Below, one piece after another: positions 36,887 to 46,403 of a stretch of DNA of 64,000 bases (positions are counted from its first letter, which is position 1; every line of letters starts with the position of its first letter). The notes under the pieces are model-generated. The model worked only from the letters and a program-made list of their open reading frames with translations, did not search any database and was not told the DNA's origin. A program made the translations under genes and the position numbers. The DNA comes from Micavibrio sp. UBA2705 (lineage in GTDB: Bacteria > Pseudomonadota > Alphaproteobacteria > Micavibrionales > Micavibrionaceae). The DNA lies in the NCBI GenBank assembly GCA_002354205.1, contig DELD01000011.1:15277-79276 (forward strand), read 5' to 3'.

Positions 36887-37669
36887 ATGCCAGTTATAGC
36901 AATTATATTGGTCTTCATCGCTTTGATATTGATCGCATCGATCCGTATTTTGAAAGAATATGACCGCGGCGTAATTTACACACTTGGTAAGTATACAGGC
37001 ACGCGCGGCGCGGGTCTGCAAATCGTTATCCCAATACTGCAAGAACTTGTACGCGTTGACGTACGTATACGTACAGAAGATATTCCTTCGCAAGACGTGA
37101 TCTCAAAAGACAACGTGTCTGTGCGCGTTAACGCCGTTGTTTATTATCGCGTTGTTAGCCCCGACCACGCCATCAACCGCGTTGAACATTTTGACCGCGC
37201 AACAAGCGAACTGGCACAGACAACTTTACGTTCCGTTCTTGGTATGCATGAACTTGATGACATGCTCGCGCATCGCGAAAGGCTCAACGCTGATATTCAA
37301 ACTATTTTGGACAAGCAAACTGATGGCTGGGGCATTAAAGTTACTGATGTACAAATTAAGCATATCGACCTTGACCAAACAATGGTCCGCGCCATGGCAA
37401 AACAAGCCGAAGCCGAGCGTGAGAGACGCGCCAAGATCATCAATTCGGAAGGCGAGCTACAAGCCGCACAAAAACTTGATGAAGCCTCCCTCATCCTTTC
37501 TAAACGTCCTGAGACTATGCAGCTACGTTACCTAGGCACGCTCGCAGAGTTCTCATCCTCAAACGCCAGCACAATCGTCCTGCCCATGCCCATGAACCTC
37601 CTCGGCATGGTTGAGAAGCTAACAGGCGCCGGCACTGCTACACCAAAGACAAAGAAAACAGCGTCGTAA
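36887..37669 (+). CDS. Slipin / stomatin-like SPFH protein
   Basis: 260 residues. One N-terminal membrane helix (VIAIILVFIALILIASIRI) is followed by the SPFH domain: EYDRGVIYTLGKYTGTRGAG, DIPSQDVISKDNVSVRVNAVVYYRV, and a coiled coil with AKQAEAERERRAKIINSEGE. Such proteins oligomerise on the inner membrane and form lipid microdomains. It sits 55 bases behind nfeD with AAAAAGGAGCATCACAC upstream, the standard nfeD-slipin pair found across bacteria and archaea; the protease is thought to act on its partner's C terminus, which here is short and polar (KTKKTAS). Confidence 0.95.
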   Translation: MPVIAIILVFIALILIASIRILKEYDRGVIYTLGKYTGTRGAGLQIVIPILQELVRVDVRIRTEDIPSQDVISKDNVSVRVNAVVYYRVVSPDHAINRVEHFDRATSELAQTTLRSVLGMHELDDMLAHRERLNADIQTILDKQTDGWGIKVTDVQIKHIDLDQTMVRAMAKQAEAERERRAKIINSEGELQAAQKLDEASLILSKRPETMQLRYLGTLAEFSSSNASTIVLPMPMNLLGMVEKLTGAGTATPKTKKTAS

Positions 37670-37694
37670 GCAATACCCTGCTAATAATAAACAC

Positions 37695-37729
37695 AAGGCC
37701 CTGTCATTACATCGACAGGGCCTTTTTTC
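37695..37729 (+). terminator. Rho-independent terminator of the slipin operon
   Basis: AAGGCCCTGTC (37695-37705) pairs perfectly with GACAGGGCCTT (37714-37724) across an 8-base loop and runs into TTTTTT. Confidence 0.95.
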
Positions 37730-37748
37730 TTATGTTTCAATACAACGC

Positions 37749-37795
<47 letters not shown>

Positions 37796-37830
37796 GGTAC
37801 ATTAAGGAGGAGCGCAACATACACAGCAAC

Positions 37831-37861
37831 AAAAAAAAGCCCCACCAAAACGGCAGGGCTT
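37831..37861 (-). terminator. Rho-independent terminator of the pilin-like gene
   Basis: On the minus strand AGCCCTGCC pairs with GGTGGGGCT (two G-U pairs) over a GTTTT loop and is followed by eight T. It lies 28 bases after the pilin stop codon. Confidence 0.85.
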
Positions 37862-37888
37862 CTTCTAAAAAAATATATAAACTACAAA

Positions 37889-38659
37889 TTAGTTTTGGAT
37901 ACGAACGAGCGCAAGACAGCTCACTGTTCCAGTTGAAGTATCGTAAAGATTAGACGCTGCGGATGAACCATTATCACCCATACACGCAGTAGCGGTCTCT
38001 TCAGCAGCATAGACAGATCCAGTAAGCGGGTTACCATCGTCAATTTTACGATCAATACGCTGCATTGTTAACGCACTAGAAACAGGATCTTCGTCATCAT
38101 CTGCAGTGTTCTGGTGTTGCAAATAAAGCCCTGCACGGAAATCTGTGATACCAGATCCACTTGCTCCAGGGACGTCAGCTTGCGTAGAAATAGTAGAAGC
38201 CACCCAGCCACCACCAACTGGTGCTGCAGGATAGTTACCACCGAATGCATTCACAGAAGCATCAGGAGTTACGCCAGAAATTAAATCTGCAGCTGCTAGC
38301 TGAACAAAGAATGCTGCTGATTCTGTATCTCGGCTACCATTTATAAAAGGAATAGCCGCATCTGTCGCAATAACGCGTCCATTAGATACTACCGCGGCCG
38401 GTACGCATGGCGCAGCAGTACAACCGGGCAAACGGGTACCTGGACTAGCGACATCACCAGGCAAACCTGCATAGATATCTTGGAAAGTTGATGTCGCGGC
38501 ATCAATGCCCTTAACTTGTGAAATTGTCGAAGTTACCTTCGCACTTTTAATAAGTTCTTGCCCTTTAAGAACGCCGCCAATAAGTAGGCCGATGATAATC
38601 ATCACAACAGCGAGTTCGACGAGGGTAAAGCCCTTTTCTGAACGAATATCAGTTTTCAT
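37889..38659 (-). CDS. Type IV prepilin-like protein
   Basis: 256 residues. The class III signal is clear: short charged leader (MKTDIRSEKG), cleavage before Phe, then FTLVELAVVMIIIGLLIGGV with Glu5 of the mature chain. The head domain starts ATSTFQDIYAGLPGDV, whose Y-x-x-L-P-G-D is common in large alphaproteobacterial pilins. It contains a close cysteine pair (GCTAAPCVP) and two C-terminal cysteines (TACMGD, VSCLAL) that could form disulfides. ATTAGGAGACTAATTA before the ATG is a good ribosome site. No pilus assembly genes are nearby; upstream in the same direction are glycosyltransferase genes. It could be a pilin or a minor pseudopilin of a type II-like system. Confidence 0.9.
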   Translation of the reverse strand: MKTDIRSEKGFTLVELAVVMIIIGLLIGGVLKGQELIKSAKVTSTISQVKGIDAATSTFQDIYAGLPGDVASPGTRLPGCTAAPCVPAAVVSNGRVIATDAAIPFINGSRDTESAAFFVQLAAADLISGVTPDASVNAFGGNYPAAPVGGGWVASTISTQADVPGASGSGITDFRAGLYLQHQNTADDDEDPVSSALTMQRIDRKIDDGNPLTGSVYAAEETATACMGDNGSSAASNLYDTSTGTVSCLALVRIQN

Positions 38660-38851
38660 TAATTAGTCTCCTAATAGATTGAGTTTAAAGTAGAATTATT
38701 ATTTAGAGTTGATTCCTCACGACAGTAAGTATACACGAATTCGTACACCAAACCAGTCACCACGTCTAAGTTTTTCTCAAAATGATTAATTTTTGATGAA
38801 GCTTAGTTTATAACTGCTCACTTTATAAAATTGAGCCCTCAAATATAAAAA

Positions 38852-40786
38852 TCAAGGCGCATTTCCGCGTAAAAATGGGAAGTTTTCAGTGTAATAACGA
38901 TAAGAATACGAATCATATGCCCGCAGGTAAGATAAATACCCTTTAAGAGCATCGCTCTTCTTCGTCGCATATGTGCCATTATTATTGCGCACCACCAAAG
39001 TATTTTGTTTTGTCGCGCTGCCAGAAACTTTAAATAACATATAATCCATCCGCGGAAGGATATTCAGCGCTTCATAGCTCAGCTGATATGCTTGGGCATA
39101 ATCATCAAGCCATTGTGTAAAATAAGGTGTGCAGTCATCGCCCTTACTCACAAGGATATAAAGAAGCTCACTATCGTCAATTTGCGCTAAAAAATACGCA
39201 TCATCAAAAACCATAATTTCAACATGACGCTTACTTTTTTCTTTATGCTTACGCATCACACAGGCAAAGGCAGGGTTATTAGAGCGCGTATTCCTATCAT
39301 AATAAGGTATATAAGGGTTTTCATGCACCCCAATCATAATTCTTTGATACAAATTGATCCGCGTTTGAGCCTGACGCGGCGCAAAGAAACTAAGTGCACT
39401 TGCAGGAACAACGCTATCTGTAATAATTGTGCGTTGCCCTTCACCTGTCTGGCGCATAACAATCGCCGCTAATTCCAAATCGGCAGCATCAAATTTAGCG
39501 GCCTCTTCACCACGTATCACAGCGGAAATTCTGTTGATGATCTGGTTATCGTCAACATAAAATTTATTTTGTGTAGATGAGAAGTATTGCGTCAGCAACA
39601 AAGCCAGCACCATAAGAACGCTTAACGCTTTATACGCAAAAGCTTTACTCCTCCTCTTTTCTTGCGCAGCTTCTCGCCATAGCAAACGCTGCACAGCGAC
39701 AATAAAATGTGCAATCACAATGCTGAACATGACAAATAAAATAACAAGCTGTACATTACGCATATGCCATTGCGCTGCCCACGCAGCATAAGGCAGGTAA
39801 GCACATATAACTGAGAACAGAACGATATGGGAGCGCCTATATTGCCCTTTAAGCATCTGCCATAGTGCAAAAATAGCCGCAAAATAAAACATAAAGAACA
39901 CAGGATAGAACTGATGCACATTCATAGAAAACGGCGCAGCAAAGAAATAACCGCGCCAGCCATCTAAAACAAATAACGCCGCACTGATAACGCTATTGTC
40001 ATTATACGCCCCCGCAGCATAAGCAAGCGCGCTTTGAAATGACCGTCGTTCATTTTCCGAATCCTGCCCCAAAGCATCTCCCAAATGCCCAACAACAATA
40101 CTTCCCAGATAAAGCACAGCGATAAACACAGCATAGAAAACGACGGTGCGTTTAATTTTTGCATCCAAACGCAAAGCAAATACAAGTAGCAACGGAATAA
40201 GCGCAAAATTAAACCCTGTACTTTCTTTAACCCAAACCGCCAGTCCTGCAAAAATCGCCGACAACGCGATGACACCATAAGCTTTTATATTATCAAACGG
40301 CGCATCGGCAGCTTTTAAAAACAGCAGCAGGCTCGCCAAACAAAAAGCAGGCCAAACACCGTCCAAGCCAAACTCTGGCAAGGAAGCTAATATAGTGGGG
40401 CATAGAATCAACAGCCCACATGCAAGAACTGCCGTAAAACGATCAAACAACTTATAAGCAAGCACATAACACAGCGTTGCAGTTAGGGCTGAAAAAATCG
40501 TCTGCACAATAATGACAAAAAACATTTCATTGTTACAAACCTGTCCAAGCCATAGCGCGCCTGCCAGTAACAATTTGTAGCCAAAACGGTGGTTAGACAC
40601 ATCACCCTGAATATCAATCATCCCGTTACCGACAATAAAATTCTTAGCCACAGCTAAATAGCTCGCCAAATCATGACTAACATGAAAACTCACTGGATAG
40701 AACATGAATAGGCTCAAGCAAAAAATAGCCGCAATTATGACACGATTTTGCATCGCAAGACTTAAACGAGAAAAAGCAGAAAGCAT
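38852..40786 (-). CDS. Multi-spanning membrane glycosyltransferase (GT39/ArnT/PMT-like)
   Basis: 644 residues with about ten to twelve membrane helices in the first 420 residues (e.g. VIIAAIFCLSLFMFYPV, ALTATLCYVLAYKLF, YGVIALSAIFAGLAVWV, TVVFYAVFIAVLYLG) and a soluble C-terminal part. An acidic pair early in the first loop (SHDLASYLAVAKNF) fits the D-x or D-E catalytic site of GT-C enzymes, which take sugar from a polyprenyl-phosphate carrier. The next gene upstream (2 bases away) is a GT2-GtrA fusion that could make and flip such a carrier-linked sugar. Acceptor unknown: a protein (perhaps the pilin), lipid or glycan. Confidence 0.75.
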   Translation of the reverse strand: MLSAFSRLSLAMQNRVIIAAIFCLSLFMFYPVSFHVSHDLASYLAVAKNFIVGNGMIDIQGDVSNHRFGYKLLLAGALWLGQVCNNEMFFVIIVQTIFSALTATLCYVLAYKLFDRFTAVLACGLLILCPTILASLPEFGLDGVWPAFCLASLLLFLKAADAPFDNIKAYGVIALSAIFAGLAVWVKESTGFNFALIPLLLVFALRLDAKIKRTVVFYAVFIAVLYLGSIVVGHLGDALGQDSENERRSFQSALAYAAGAYNDNSVISAALFVLDGWRGYFFAAPFSMNVHQFYPVFFMFYFAAIFALWQMLKGQYRRSHIVLFSVICAYLPYAAWAAQWHMRNVQLVILFVMFSIVIAHFIVAVQRLLWREAAQEKRRSKAFAYKALSVLMVLALLLTQYFSSTQNKFYVDDNQIINRISAVIRGEEAAKFDAADLELAAIVMRQTGEGQRTIITDSVVPASALSFFAPRQAQTRINLYQRIMIGVHENPYIPYYDRNTRSNNPAFACVMRKHKEKSKRHVEIMVFDDAYFLAQIDDSELLYILVSKGDDCTPYFTQWLDDYAQAYQLSYEALNILPRMDYMLFKVSGSATKQNTLVVRNNNGTYATKKSDALKGYLSYLRAYDSYSYRYYTENFPFLRGNAP

Positions 40787-40788
40787 AT

Positions 40789-41904
40789 TTAGACCTTTTT
40801 AAATATTCTAACGCGCCCAAGGCGCTTAAAAACAAAATCTCGTAAAATTACAAAATTCACAAAAAACATCAACGTTTCGATTAAAGCCTTAGAGAGGATT
40901 TCAGGCCAACCAAAAATACGCAAAACTAAACTTTGCAAAAAATAGGATACAACCCCTGATACAAAAATAACGGCTACAAGTTTTGGCACGGGGTGAAAAC
41001 CCAAAGCTTTTTGCTTAAAAACAAAATCACGATTAAGGAAGTAATAGACAGGAAAAGACATGGTACGTGAAAACGCATTTGCCCAAAATAGTAGCCCGCC
41101 ACTAAAATAGAAAAACAACGAGAACATCAGCAAATCAACACCAGATGTAGCAATTGACGACAATGCTTGCTTCAAAAGCACTGCGTATATTTTCACAGAA
41201 TCAACAAAAGGCCGAAAATGCGAACCGCTATTACCATCTAAATATATAGTGCTAATCGTCTTTGTCCGCAGTTTCACATTATGCTGCTTGGCCCAAAGCA
41301 GCATCTCCATTTCAAAAGCATATCCTGATGATTTAATATCGCACATATCTTTAAAATAAACACTGGGCACAAAACGCAGCCCCGTTTGAGTGTCACCGAG
41401 CTTAATAGCTGTCAGCACATAGAACACCATATGAGTCACCGTGTTTCCTACGCGGCTACGCAAGGGCACATCACGGTCAAAATCACGCGTACCGAGCGTT
41501 AGGCTACCATGATCACCTTGCCCCTCTTTAAGCACAGCGAATATATCATTAATACTGTGCTGACCATCCGCATCTGCAGTGAGCGCACCCTTAATATAGG
41601 GGAAAGACTTCGCCAAAACGGCAAAGCCCGTTTTTAATGCTGCGCCTTTGCCCAAGTTACTTTCATGCTGAAACAAACGCACGACATCTAACATCGAAAG
41701 CGCCGCAAATGCAGAAGAAAAGCTATCGTCACAGCCGTCATTAACAAGAATAACCAAGCAGTTTTCTACGTGCGCCCGCGCGCAGAGGTTTTCGATAAAC
41801 AGTTGAAATTTTTCGGATGGATTATAAACTGGGATTATAATCGCGTAATCGTACAGATTTTGAGAAGAACCACAAGCTGGGTCGGTGTCATCTAAACTTG
41901 GCAT
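40789..41904 (-). CDS. Fusion of polyprenyl-phosphate glycosyltransferase (GT2) and GtrA-like flippase domain
   Basis: 371 residues. Residues 15-235 are a GT2 domain of the dolichol-phosphate-mannose-synthase kind: YAIIIPVYNPSEKFQLFIE, VILVNDGCDD, LGKGAALKTGFA, and GALTADADGQHS (the D-x-D). Residues about 245-365 are a GtrA-like four-helix membrane domain, with VDLLMFSLFFYFSGGLLFWAN, FLNRDFVF, and a second RDFVFKR at the end. GT2 enzymes of this type load a sugar on undecaprenyl phosphate, and GtrA proteins help move the product across the membrane. It is sandwiched between the GT39-like gene and the DUF2330 gene with 2 and 0 bases between, so it is one operon. Confidence 0.88.
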   Translation of the reverse strand: MPSLDDTDPACGSSQNLYDYAIIIPVYNPSEKFQLFIENLCARAHVENCLVILVNDGCDDSFSSAFAALSMLDVVRLFQHESNLGKGAALKTGFAVLAKSFPYIKGALTADADGQHSINDIFAVLKEGQGDHGSLTLGTRDFDRDVPLRSRVGNTVTHMVFYVLTAIKLGDTQTGLRFVPSVYFKDMCDIKSSGYAFEMEMLLWAKQHNVKLRTKTISTIYLDGNSGSHFRPFVDSVKIYAVLLKQALSSIATSGVDLLMFSLFFYFSGGLLFWANAFSRTMSFPVYYFLNRDFVFKQKALGFHPVPKLVAVIFVSGVVSYFLQSLVLRIFGWPEILSKALIETLMFFVNFVILRDFVFKRLGRVRIFKKV

Positions 41905-43272
41905 TTAATTATGCGCCTCTATGCCCCACATGCGCTCCCACCAATTCTCTTCGCTTTCATTCATCGGAATGGTAAAACTCTGACCGCCCTGCTCCATAAG
42001 GTCTCTTGCCTCTTTAACAGACTGCCCCGTCAGGGCGATATACGCATCAAGCTGCGCTTGGTATTGCGCGGGCAAACCAGCTTTATATATGCGCCCTATT
42101 TCACATTTGGGGGCATCTAAGAACGGTTTATGGACTTTGTACGATGTTACAAACCTGTTTTTATCTTTGCTATGAATGAAATCAACACTGTTAATAAGCG
42201 TTTTCCCCGTGTGGCGTAAGTGAAGCCGCGTTAAATAAACATTATCAACATCATCAAGACTTACGGATGCTTTTTTATTACCTGTACGTATCGGCAAGCT
42301 ATCAAGCCACCACGCCCCAAGCTCTTTTAAATTTTCAACCGAAAGCTTTTGCCCCGTGCCGCATTGTGGGCACCATTTTACATCGCCCGCATATTCCAAG
42401 AAGACGGACTGGAAATTATCATCAAGTAAGCTCTTCTTAAAAATAGCGTCATAGCTTTGCGTAAAATCATCTGCAACAAACAATGGTAAGCTTTTATCAT
42501 TAACCATCTTTTTCAAAGGCAGAGATTTCGGGCTGACCAGGCCATCACGCGTAATAAAAACGAGCGTTAAATCCTGCGCAACATCAGAAGCATTGCCACT
42601 TAGGCCTATCGGCAAAGTAAAGTTATCACTCTCATAAGCAATTTGCACAGCAGGTAAACTACGGTAGCCTTTTTCGCCACGCGGCGTTGTGATCAGTGCG
42701 TATTCTACGCCGCGCGTTTTATAGCCATCAATCGTTGCCTGATAATTCTTATCAATAAACAGGTTCTTATCTTTTAAAATATCTGCAAGCGACTTTTCAT
42801 TTAACGCATCTCTGCTGATAATCGTCACTTCGGGCTTTGCCATATCAGGCAGAACATCCCCCTTGATACCAAAGATCTTGAACTTGCTTTGCTTGTCTTG
42901 CAAAATCGACGTTTTTTCACCGTCTTTCACAGTACATATATTTACGTCTTTATAAACGGATACACGCGGCGATGTATGCGCCAATAGATTCTGCGCGGCG
43001 TTCAGTCCGCCAATTTTAACCTGCGTGTCGCTTACAAGTTTTGGCAAGGGGATTAAAATGCCAAAATGCTCACCTTCATACACATAACGCGGAAGCAAAG
43101 TTACAACAGTGCGATTTTCATCGCGGCTTATAATCATAGCGGAATCATTTAAACTTATGCTCTGCGCAGGGCCCGTTGCATAAATTACATTCAGCGCCAA
43201 TGCAGGTTGATTAGCTGAAAAACTCAGCGTCAGACATACGCCCACTAACAAAATCATAACTTTTTTATACAT
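41905..43272 (-). CDS. DUF2330 family exported protein
   Basis: 456 residues or so. Two ATGs are close (43278 and 43272); GGGGG lies directly against the first and 6 bases before the second, so I choose 43272. A signal peptide (MILLVGVCLTLSFSANQPALA) is followed by the DUF2330 pattern: GPAQSISLNDSAMIISRDENRTVVTLLPRYVY (in two pieces), HFGILIPLPKL, and later DNVYLTRLHLRHTGKTL. A C-P-Q-C pair (WCPQCGTG) could bind metal or form a disulfide; C69 and others are scattered. The function of DUF2330 is unknown. Its stop adjoins the start of the GT2-GtrA gene. Confidence 0.8.
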   Translation of the reverse strand: MYKKVMILLVGVCLTLSFSANQPALALNVIYATGPAQSISLNDSAMIISRDENRTVVTLLPRYVYEGEHFGILIPLPKLVSDTQVKIGGLNAAQNLLAHTSPRVSVYKDVNICTVKDGEKTSILQDKQSKFKIFGIKGDVLPDMAKPEVTIISRDALNEKSLADILKDKNLFIDKNYQATIDGYKTRGVEYALITTPRGEKGYRSLPAVQIAYESDNFTLPIGLSGNASDVAQDLTLVFITRDGLVSPKSLPLKKMVNDKSLPLFVADDFTQSYDAIFKKSLLDDNFQSVFLEYAGDVKWCPQCGTGQKLSVENLKELGAWWLDSLPIRTGNKKASVSLDDVDNVYLTRLHLRHTGKTLINSVDFIHSKDKNRFVTSYKVHKPFLDAPKCEIGRIYKAGLPAQYQAQLDAYIALTGQSVKEARDLMEQGGQSFTIPMNESEENWWERMWGIEAHN

Positions 43273-43302
43273 ATACATCCCCCAGCGATTCCCTAAAAAA
43301 AA

Positions 43303-43854
43303 CTAATTATCTACATTCTCAAAATATCCTAAATTCTTATCCAGCGCAGCCATAGTTTTGGATAAGTCCACACTATCATCATTAAACCACACACGCAGCG
43401 TGTTTAAATAACAAAGGGCAAGGCCATACACACGCATACTACCCCTTACACCCTTACTTTGCCCGCCTGCGGCATCGAGCATGATCTGCATTGAATGTGA
43501 CAAATGTGGCAGAACAATTAAGGCCGAAAACGGGTCGCACTTTACATCCTTTAAAATGCGAAGCGCTGCGCCCCTATTTTCATTAACCAAATCAATGCGC
43601 GTCATAAGCACATCAAAAAGGCGATCTTTCAGCGGCGATGAGCCATCATCTTTGTCAATATCGGAAAGCGTTTTTAAGTCTAAACCGCGCCCATAGCCGA
43701 CAAGCAAATCTGTCTTGTCAGAAAACCACTCCAAAACATCCGCCAAACTTAAATCACACGCCTTCGCAACATCCATTAATGATAATGCATGCCAGCCCTG
43801 CTGCTCGGTTAGGCGCAAAGCCGTTTCAATAATATGTTCGCGTGTATTGGTCAT
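43303..43854 (-). CDS. TetR/AcrR-like transcriptional regulator
   Basis: 183 residues from the ATG at 43854 (an earlier ATG at 43896 adds a hydrophobic stretch unlike the family). The N-terminal helix-turn-helix is TNTREHIIETALRLTEQQGWHALSLMDVAKACDLSLADVLEWFSDKTDLLVGYG (read in shorter blocks), the TetR layout with an altered F-x-x-K-x-x-L end (WFSDKTDLL). The C-terminal half is all-helical as in TetR, and also COQ9-like, ligand domains. It lies 30 bases upstream of the DUF2330-GT operon on the same strand, so it may control it. Ligand unknown. Confidence 0.75.
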   Translation of the reverse strand: MTNTREHIIETALRLTEQQGWHALSLMDVAKACDLSLADVLEWFSDKTDLLVGYGRGLDLKTLSDIDKDDGSSPLKDRLFDVLMTRIDLVNENRGAALRILKDVKCDPFSALIVLPHLSHSMQIMLDAAGGQSKGVRGSMRVYGLALCYLNTLRVWFNDDSVDLSKTMAALDKNLGYFENVDN

Positions 43855-43942
43855 GGTTAAAAATAAAAATATAAAATTAAGCGGCGTTACATTCACTGAT
43901 ATGATGCACGTTAACGCAGAAAAAAAACAGTGCTAATTTTTA

Positions 43943-44503
43943 TTATTTCAAAAGGCCGAGCGCCGTTAAACGCTCTTGATAGGCCGTGTACATGATATCT
44001 TCGGCGCAGACGACCACAACTTCCTCAATCGGCGCAGCTAGCTCACTTGTGATCGCGGATAAAGATAAGCGCACAATGCGCCTATGCGGAAAGTTTGACT
44101 TTCCCATACCCAAGGCAGGCAAGACAATACGTTTATAGCCATTTGACTTCGCCATATTAATCGCATTGCGATAACAGCGCGACAAGAACTTTTCTTCGTT
44201 GGAAAGCGCCGTATCCCATTTCGGCATCACAGCGAAAATAATATCGGGAAAGGCAGGTATTTGCGATTCTTGTAAAACAACATCTCCTGATTTTGTACGC
44301 CCTAATTGCGTATGGAAGTGCTGAAAAAAATCAGCCCCCAAATATTCTGAGATAAAAAGATTGATGGGGCTGTCAAAATCATGCCCCTGTGATATAAACG
44401 ACATAAATGCATCGGGCTTATATTCGCCTATAAAGTCACGTATCCGGCTCTTGCAGATACTGATATGCGGTGCATTCACCGCGCCCGTTTGTTTTAAAGC
44501 CAT
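43943..44503 (-). CDS. Macrodomain (ADP-ribose-binding) protein
   Basis: 186 residues from ATG 44503. A start at 44536 would overlap the next gene by 21 bases; neither has a good ribosome site. Macrodomain traits: a strand-helix opening HISICKSRIRDFIGEY, AFMSFISQGHDFDSPINLFISEYLGADFF (as shorter blocks), GDVVLQES, IIFAVMPKWD, then the C-terminal signature RIVLPALGMGKSNFP followed by a helix and VVVVCAEDIMY. Family members bind ADP-ribose or remove it from proteins. The usual N-A-A-N strand is changed (F-M-S-F-I-S-Q-G-H), so hydrolase activity is doubtful. It is divergent from the peptide-binding protein gene. Confidence 0.75.
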   Translation of the reverse strand: MALKQTGAVNAPHISICKSRIRDFIGEYKPDAFMSFISQGHDFDSPINLFISEYLGADFFQHFHTQLGRTKSGDVVLQESQIPAFPDIIFAVMPKWDTALSNEEKFLSRCYRNAINMAKSNGYKRIVLPALGMGKSNFPHRRIVRLSLSAITSELAAPIEEVVVVCAEDIMYTAYQERLTALGLLK

Positions 44504-44515
44504 AGGAAGACACTC

Positions 44516-46381
44516 ATGTTTAAAAAGCCACGCCATAATGTCACGACACCATATCGGACCATTCTAATATATATCTGCTTTTTATTAATAAGTGCTTACT
44601 TTTCACCGTCTTTACACGCACAAGATAGCAAAGATGATGCGCCAGCGCCAAGCCCGCAAAAACAATATGGCGTTTCCATGCATGACAGCCCCGCATTAAA
44701 ATCAGCATCTGAACATTTGCCCTACACCAACCCAGACGCGCCGAAAGGCGGTATACTTAAACAAGCCGCCATCGGCACATTTGATAATTTAAACCCATAT
44801 AACATTAAAGGCGTTGCTTCTGCACAGGGGCTAAACCTTATCTATGATCGCCTCTCCTTACGAAGCTGGGATGAAGCTTTCACCCTGTACCCTTTAATCG
44901 CCAAAAATATTCACTTTAGCGATGACCGCCTAAAAATCAGCATCACACTAAATCCTAAAGCCAAATTCTCTGACGGTACAGCCATTACAACAGATGACGT
45001 CCTTTTTTCTTTTAACACCCTAAAAGAAAAAGGCCGTCCCAACATGCGCAACATCTATAAGCTTGTTACGGATGTGAATGTCATTGATAGCACGCATATT
45101 GACTTCACACTCGCCGATGAGTCAAACCGCGAAACGCCAATGATTATTGCAATGATGCCCGTCCTTTCTAAAGCGTTTTGGGAAAAGCGCGACTTTAACG
45201 AAACTTTGGTTGATGCCCCATTATCAAACGGCCCTTACAAAATCAGCAACGTTGAAATTGGCCGCAAAATCACCTATGAGCGTGATGAAAATTACTGGGC
45301 GAAAGATCTGCCCCTCATCAAAGGACTCTATAATTTTGACAAAGTCATTTATGAATATTACCGCGATGATGATGTTGCATTAATGGCCTTTAATGCAGGT
45401 GATTTAAATTATCGCCGCGAAGGTAATATCACCAAATGGATTACTGGTTATGAAGGACAAAACGCCAATAAACAAAACATTGTAAAAGAAGAAATCTCTC
45501 ATAGAAGACCTGACAAATCCTATAGCCTAATCTTTAACATGCGCCGCGAACCATTTAATGATATCGCGATTAGAAAAGCGCTATTTTCTCTGGTTGATTT
45601 TAACTGGCTCAACAAAAACCTGTATCATGACAAAAAAGACCGTGCCTTAACCATGTTTCCTAATTCAAGGTTTCATGCCATCGGCTCATTAACAGAGAAC
45701 GAAGCCAAGGCCATCGGCCCATTTCGTCGCAAAATGCCCGAAGGTGCGCTTTCAGGCATGTTGCCGCGCCTAGACCACAACAACGCACAGCAACTACGCA
45801 AACATTACAAATATGCCGACTTCCTTTTAAGGCAGGCTGGCTGGGTTATTGAAGACGGTAAGCGTGTTAACAAAGCCGACAAGCGCCCTTTAACCTTTGA
45901 AATCATCGTCAACAACACTGAAGATGAAAAGCTCGCTCTCGCACTTATAAGAAGCGTCAAAAGGCTCGGCATAACACCAACTGTGCGCCGCCTAGACAGC
46001 GCAGCCTTCCAAGGCCGGTTACAAAATTATGATTATGATGCCGTCATTAATTATTGGAGCACAAGCCTTTCCCCAGGGACTGAACAATTCTTATATTGGG
46101 GCTGCGCCGCAGCAGAGACACCATCGCAGTGGAATTACGCGGGCATTTGCGACCCCGCTATTGAGCATATACTTAACGGTCTGGTTAACACCACAACGGC
46201 AGAGCAGCTGACAAATCATATGAAAGTTCTGGATCGCATTCTAATGAATTCATATATCGCTATTCCACTTTTCCACTCAACTCGTGACTATGTGGCCCAT
46301 AGCGAAGACCTCGTCAGGCCAAGCAAAAAAGCTCTATATGGTGTCATTATTGAAAGCTGGTGGGAAAAACCAAAGAATTAA
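44516..46381 (+). CDS. Peptide ABC transporter substrate-binding protein (family 5, YejA-like)
   Basis: 621 residues with a signal peptide (TILIYICFLLISAYFSPSLHA). SBP_bac_5 signature: YTNPDAPKGGILKQAAIGTFDNLNPYNIKG, then SWDEAFTLYPLIAKNI, ITLNPKAKFSDGTAITTDDVLFSF (typical of the family), and MSLIFNMR-like YSLIFNMRREPFND with VDFNWLNKNLY. The length and the N-P-D-A-P-K-G-G start match YejA/oligopeptide-binding proteins rather than OppA. AGGAAG before the ATG supports this start. No permease or ATPase genes adjoin it, so the binding protein is an orphan at this locus. Confidence 0.9.
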   Translation: MFKKPRHNVTTPYRTILIYICFLLISAYFSPSLHAQDSKDDAPAPSPQKQYGVSMHDSPALKSASEHLPYTNPDAPKGGILKQAAIGTFDNLNPYNIKGVASAQGLNLIYDRLSLRSWDEAFTLYPLIAKNIHFSDDRLKISITLNPKAKFSDGTAITTDDVLFSFNTLKEKGRPNMRNIYKLVTDVNVIDSTHIDFTLADESNRETPMIIAMMPVLSKAFWEKRDFNETLVDAPLSNGPYKISNVEIGRKITYERDENYWAKDLPLIKGLYNFDKVIYEYYRDDDVALMAFNAGDLNYRREGNITKWITGYEGQNANKQNIVKEEISHRRPDKSYSLIFNMRREPFNDIAIRKALFSLVDFNWLNKNLYHDKKDRALTMFPNSRFHAIGSLTENEAKAIGPFRRKMPEGALSGMLPRLDHNNAQQLRKHYKYADFLLRQAGWVIEDGKRVNKADKRPLTFEIIVNNTEDEKLALALIRSVKRLGITPTVRRLDSAAFQGRLQNYDYDAVINYWSTSLSPGTEQFLYWGCAAAETPSQWNYAGICDPAIEHILNGLVNTTTAEQLTNHMKVLDRILMNSYIAIPLFHSTRDYVAHSEDLVRPSKKALYGVIIESWWEKPKN

Positions 46382-46403
46382 AAAAACAGCATTGTTTAAA
46401 TCT

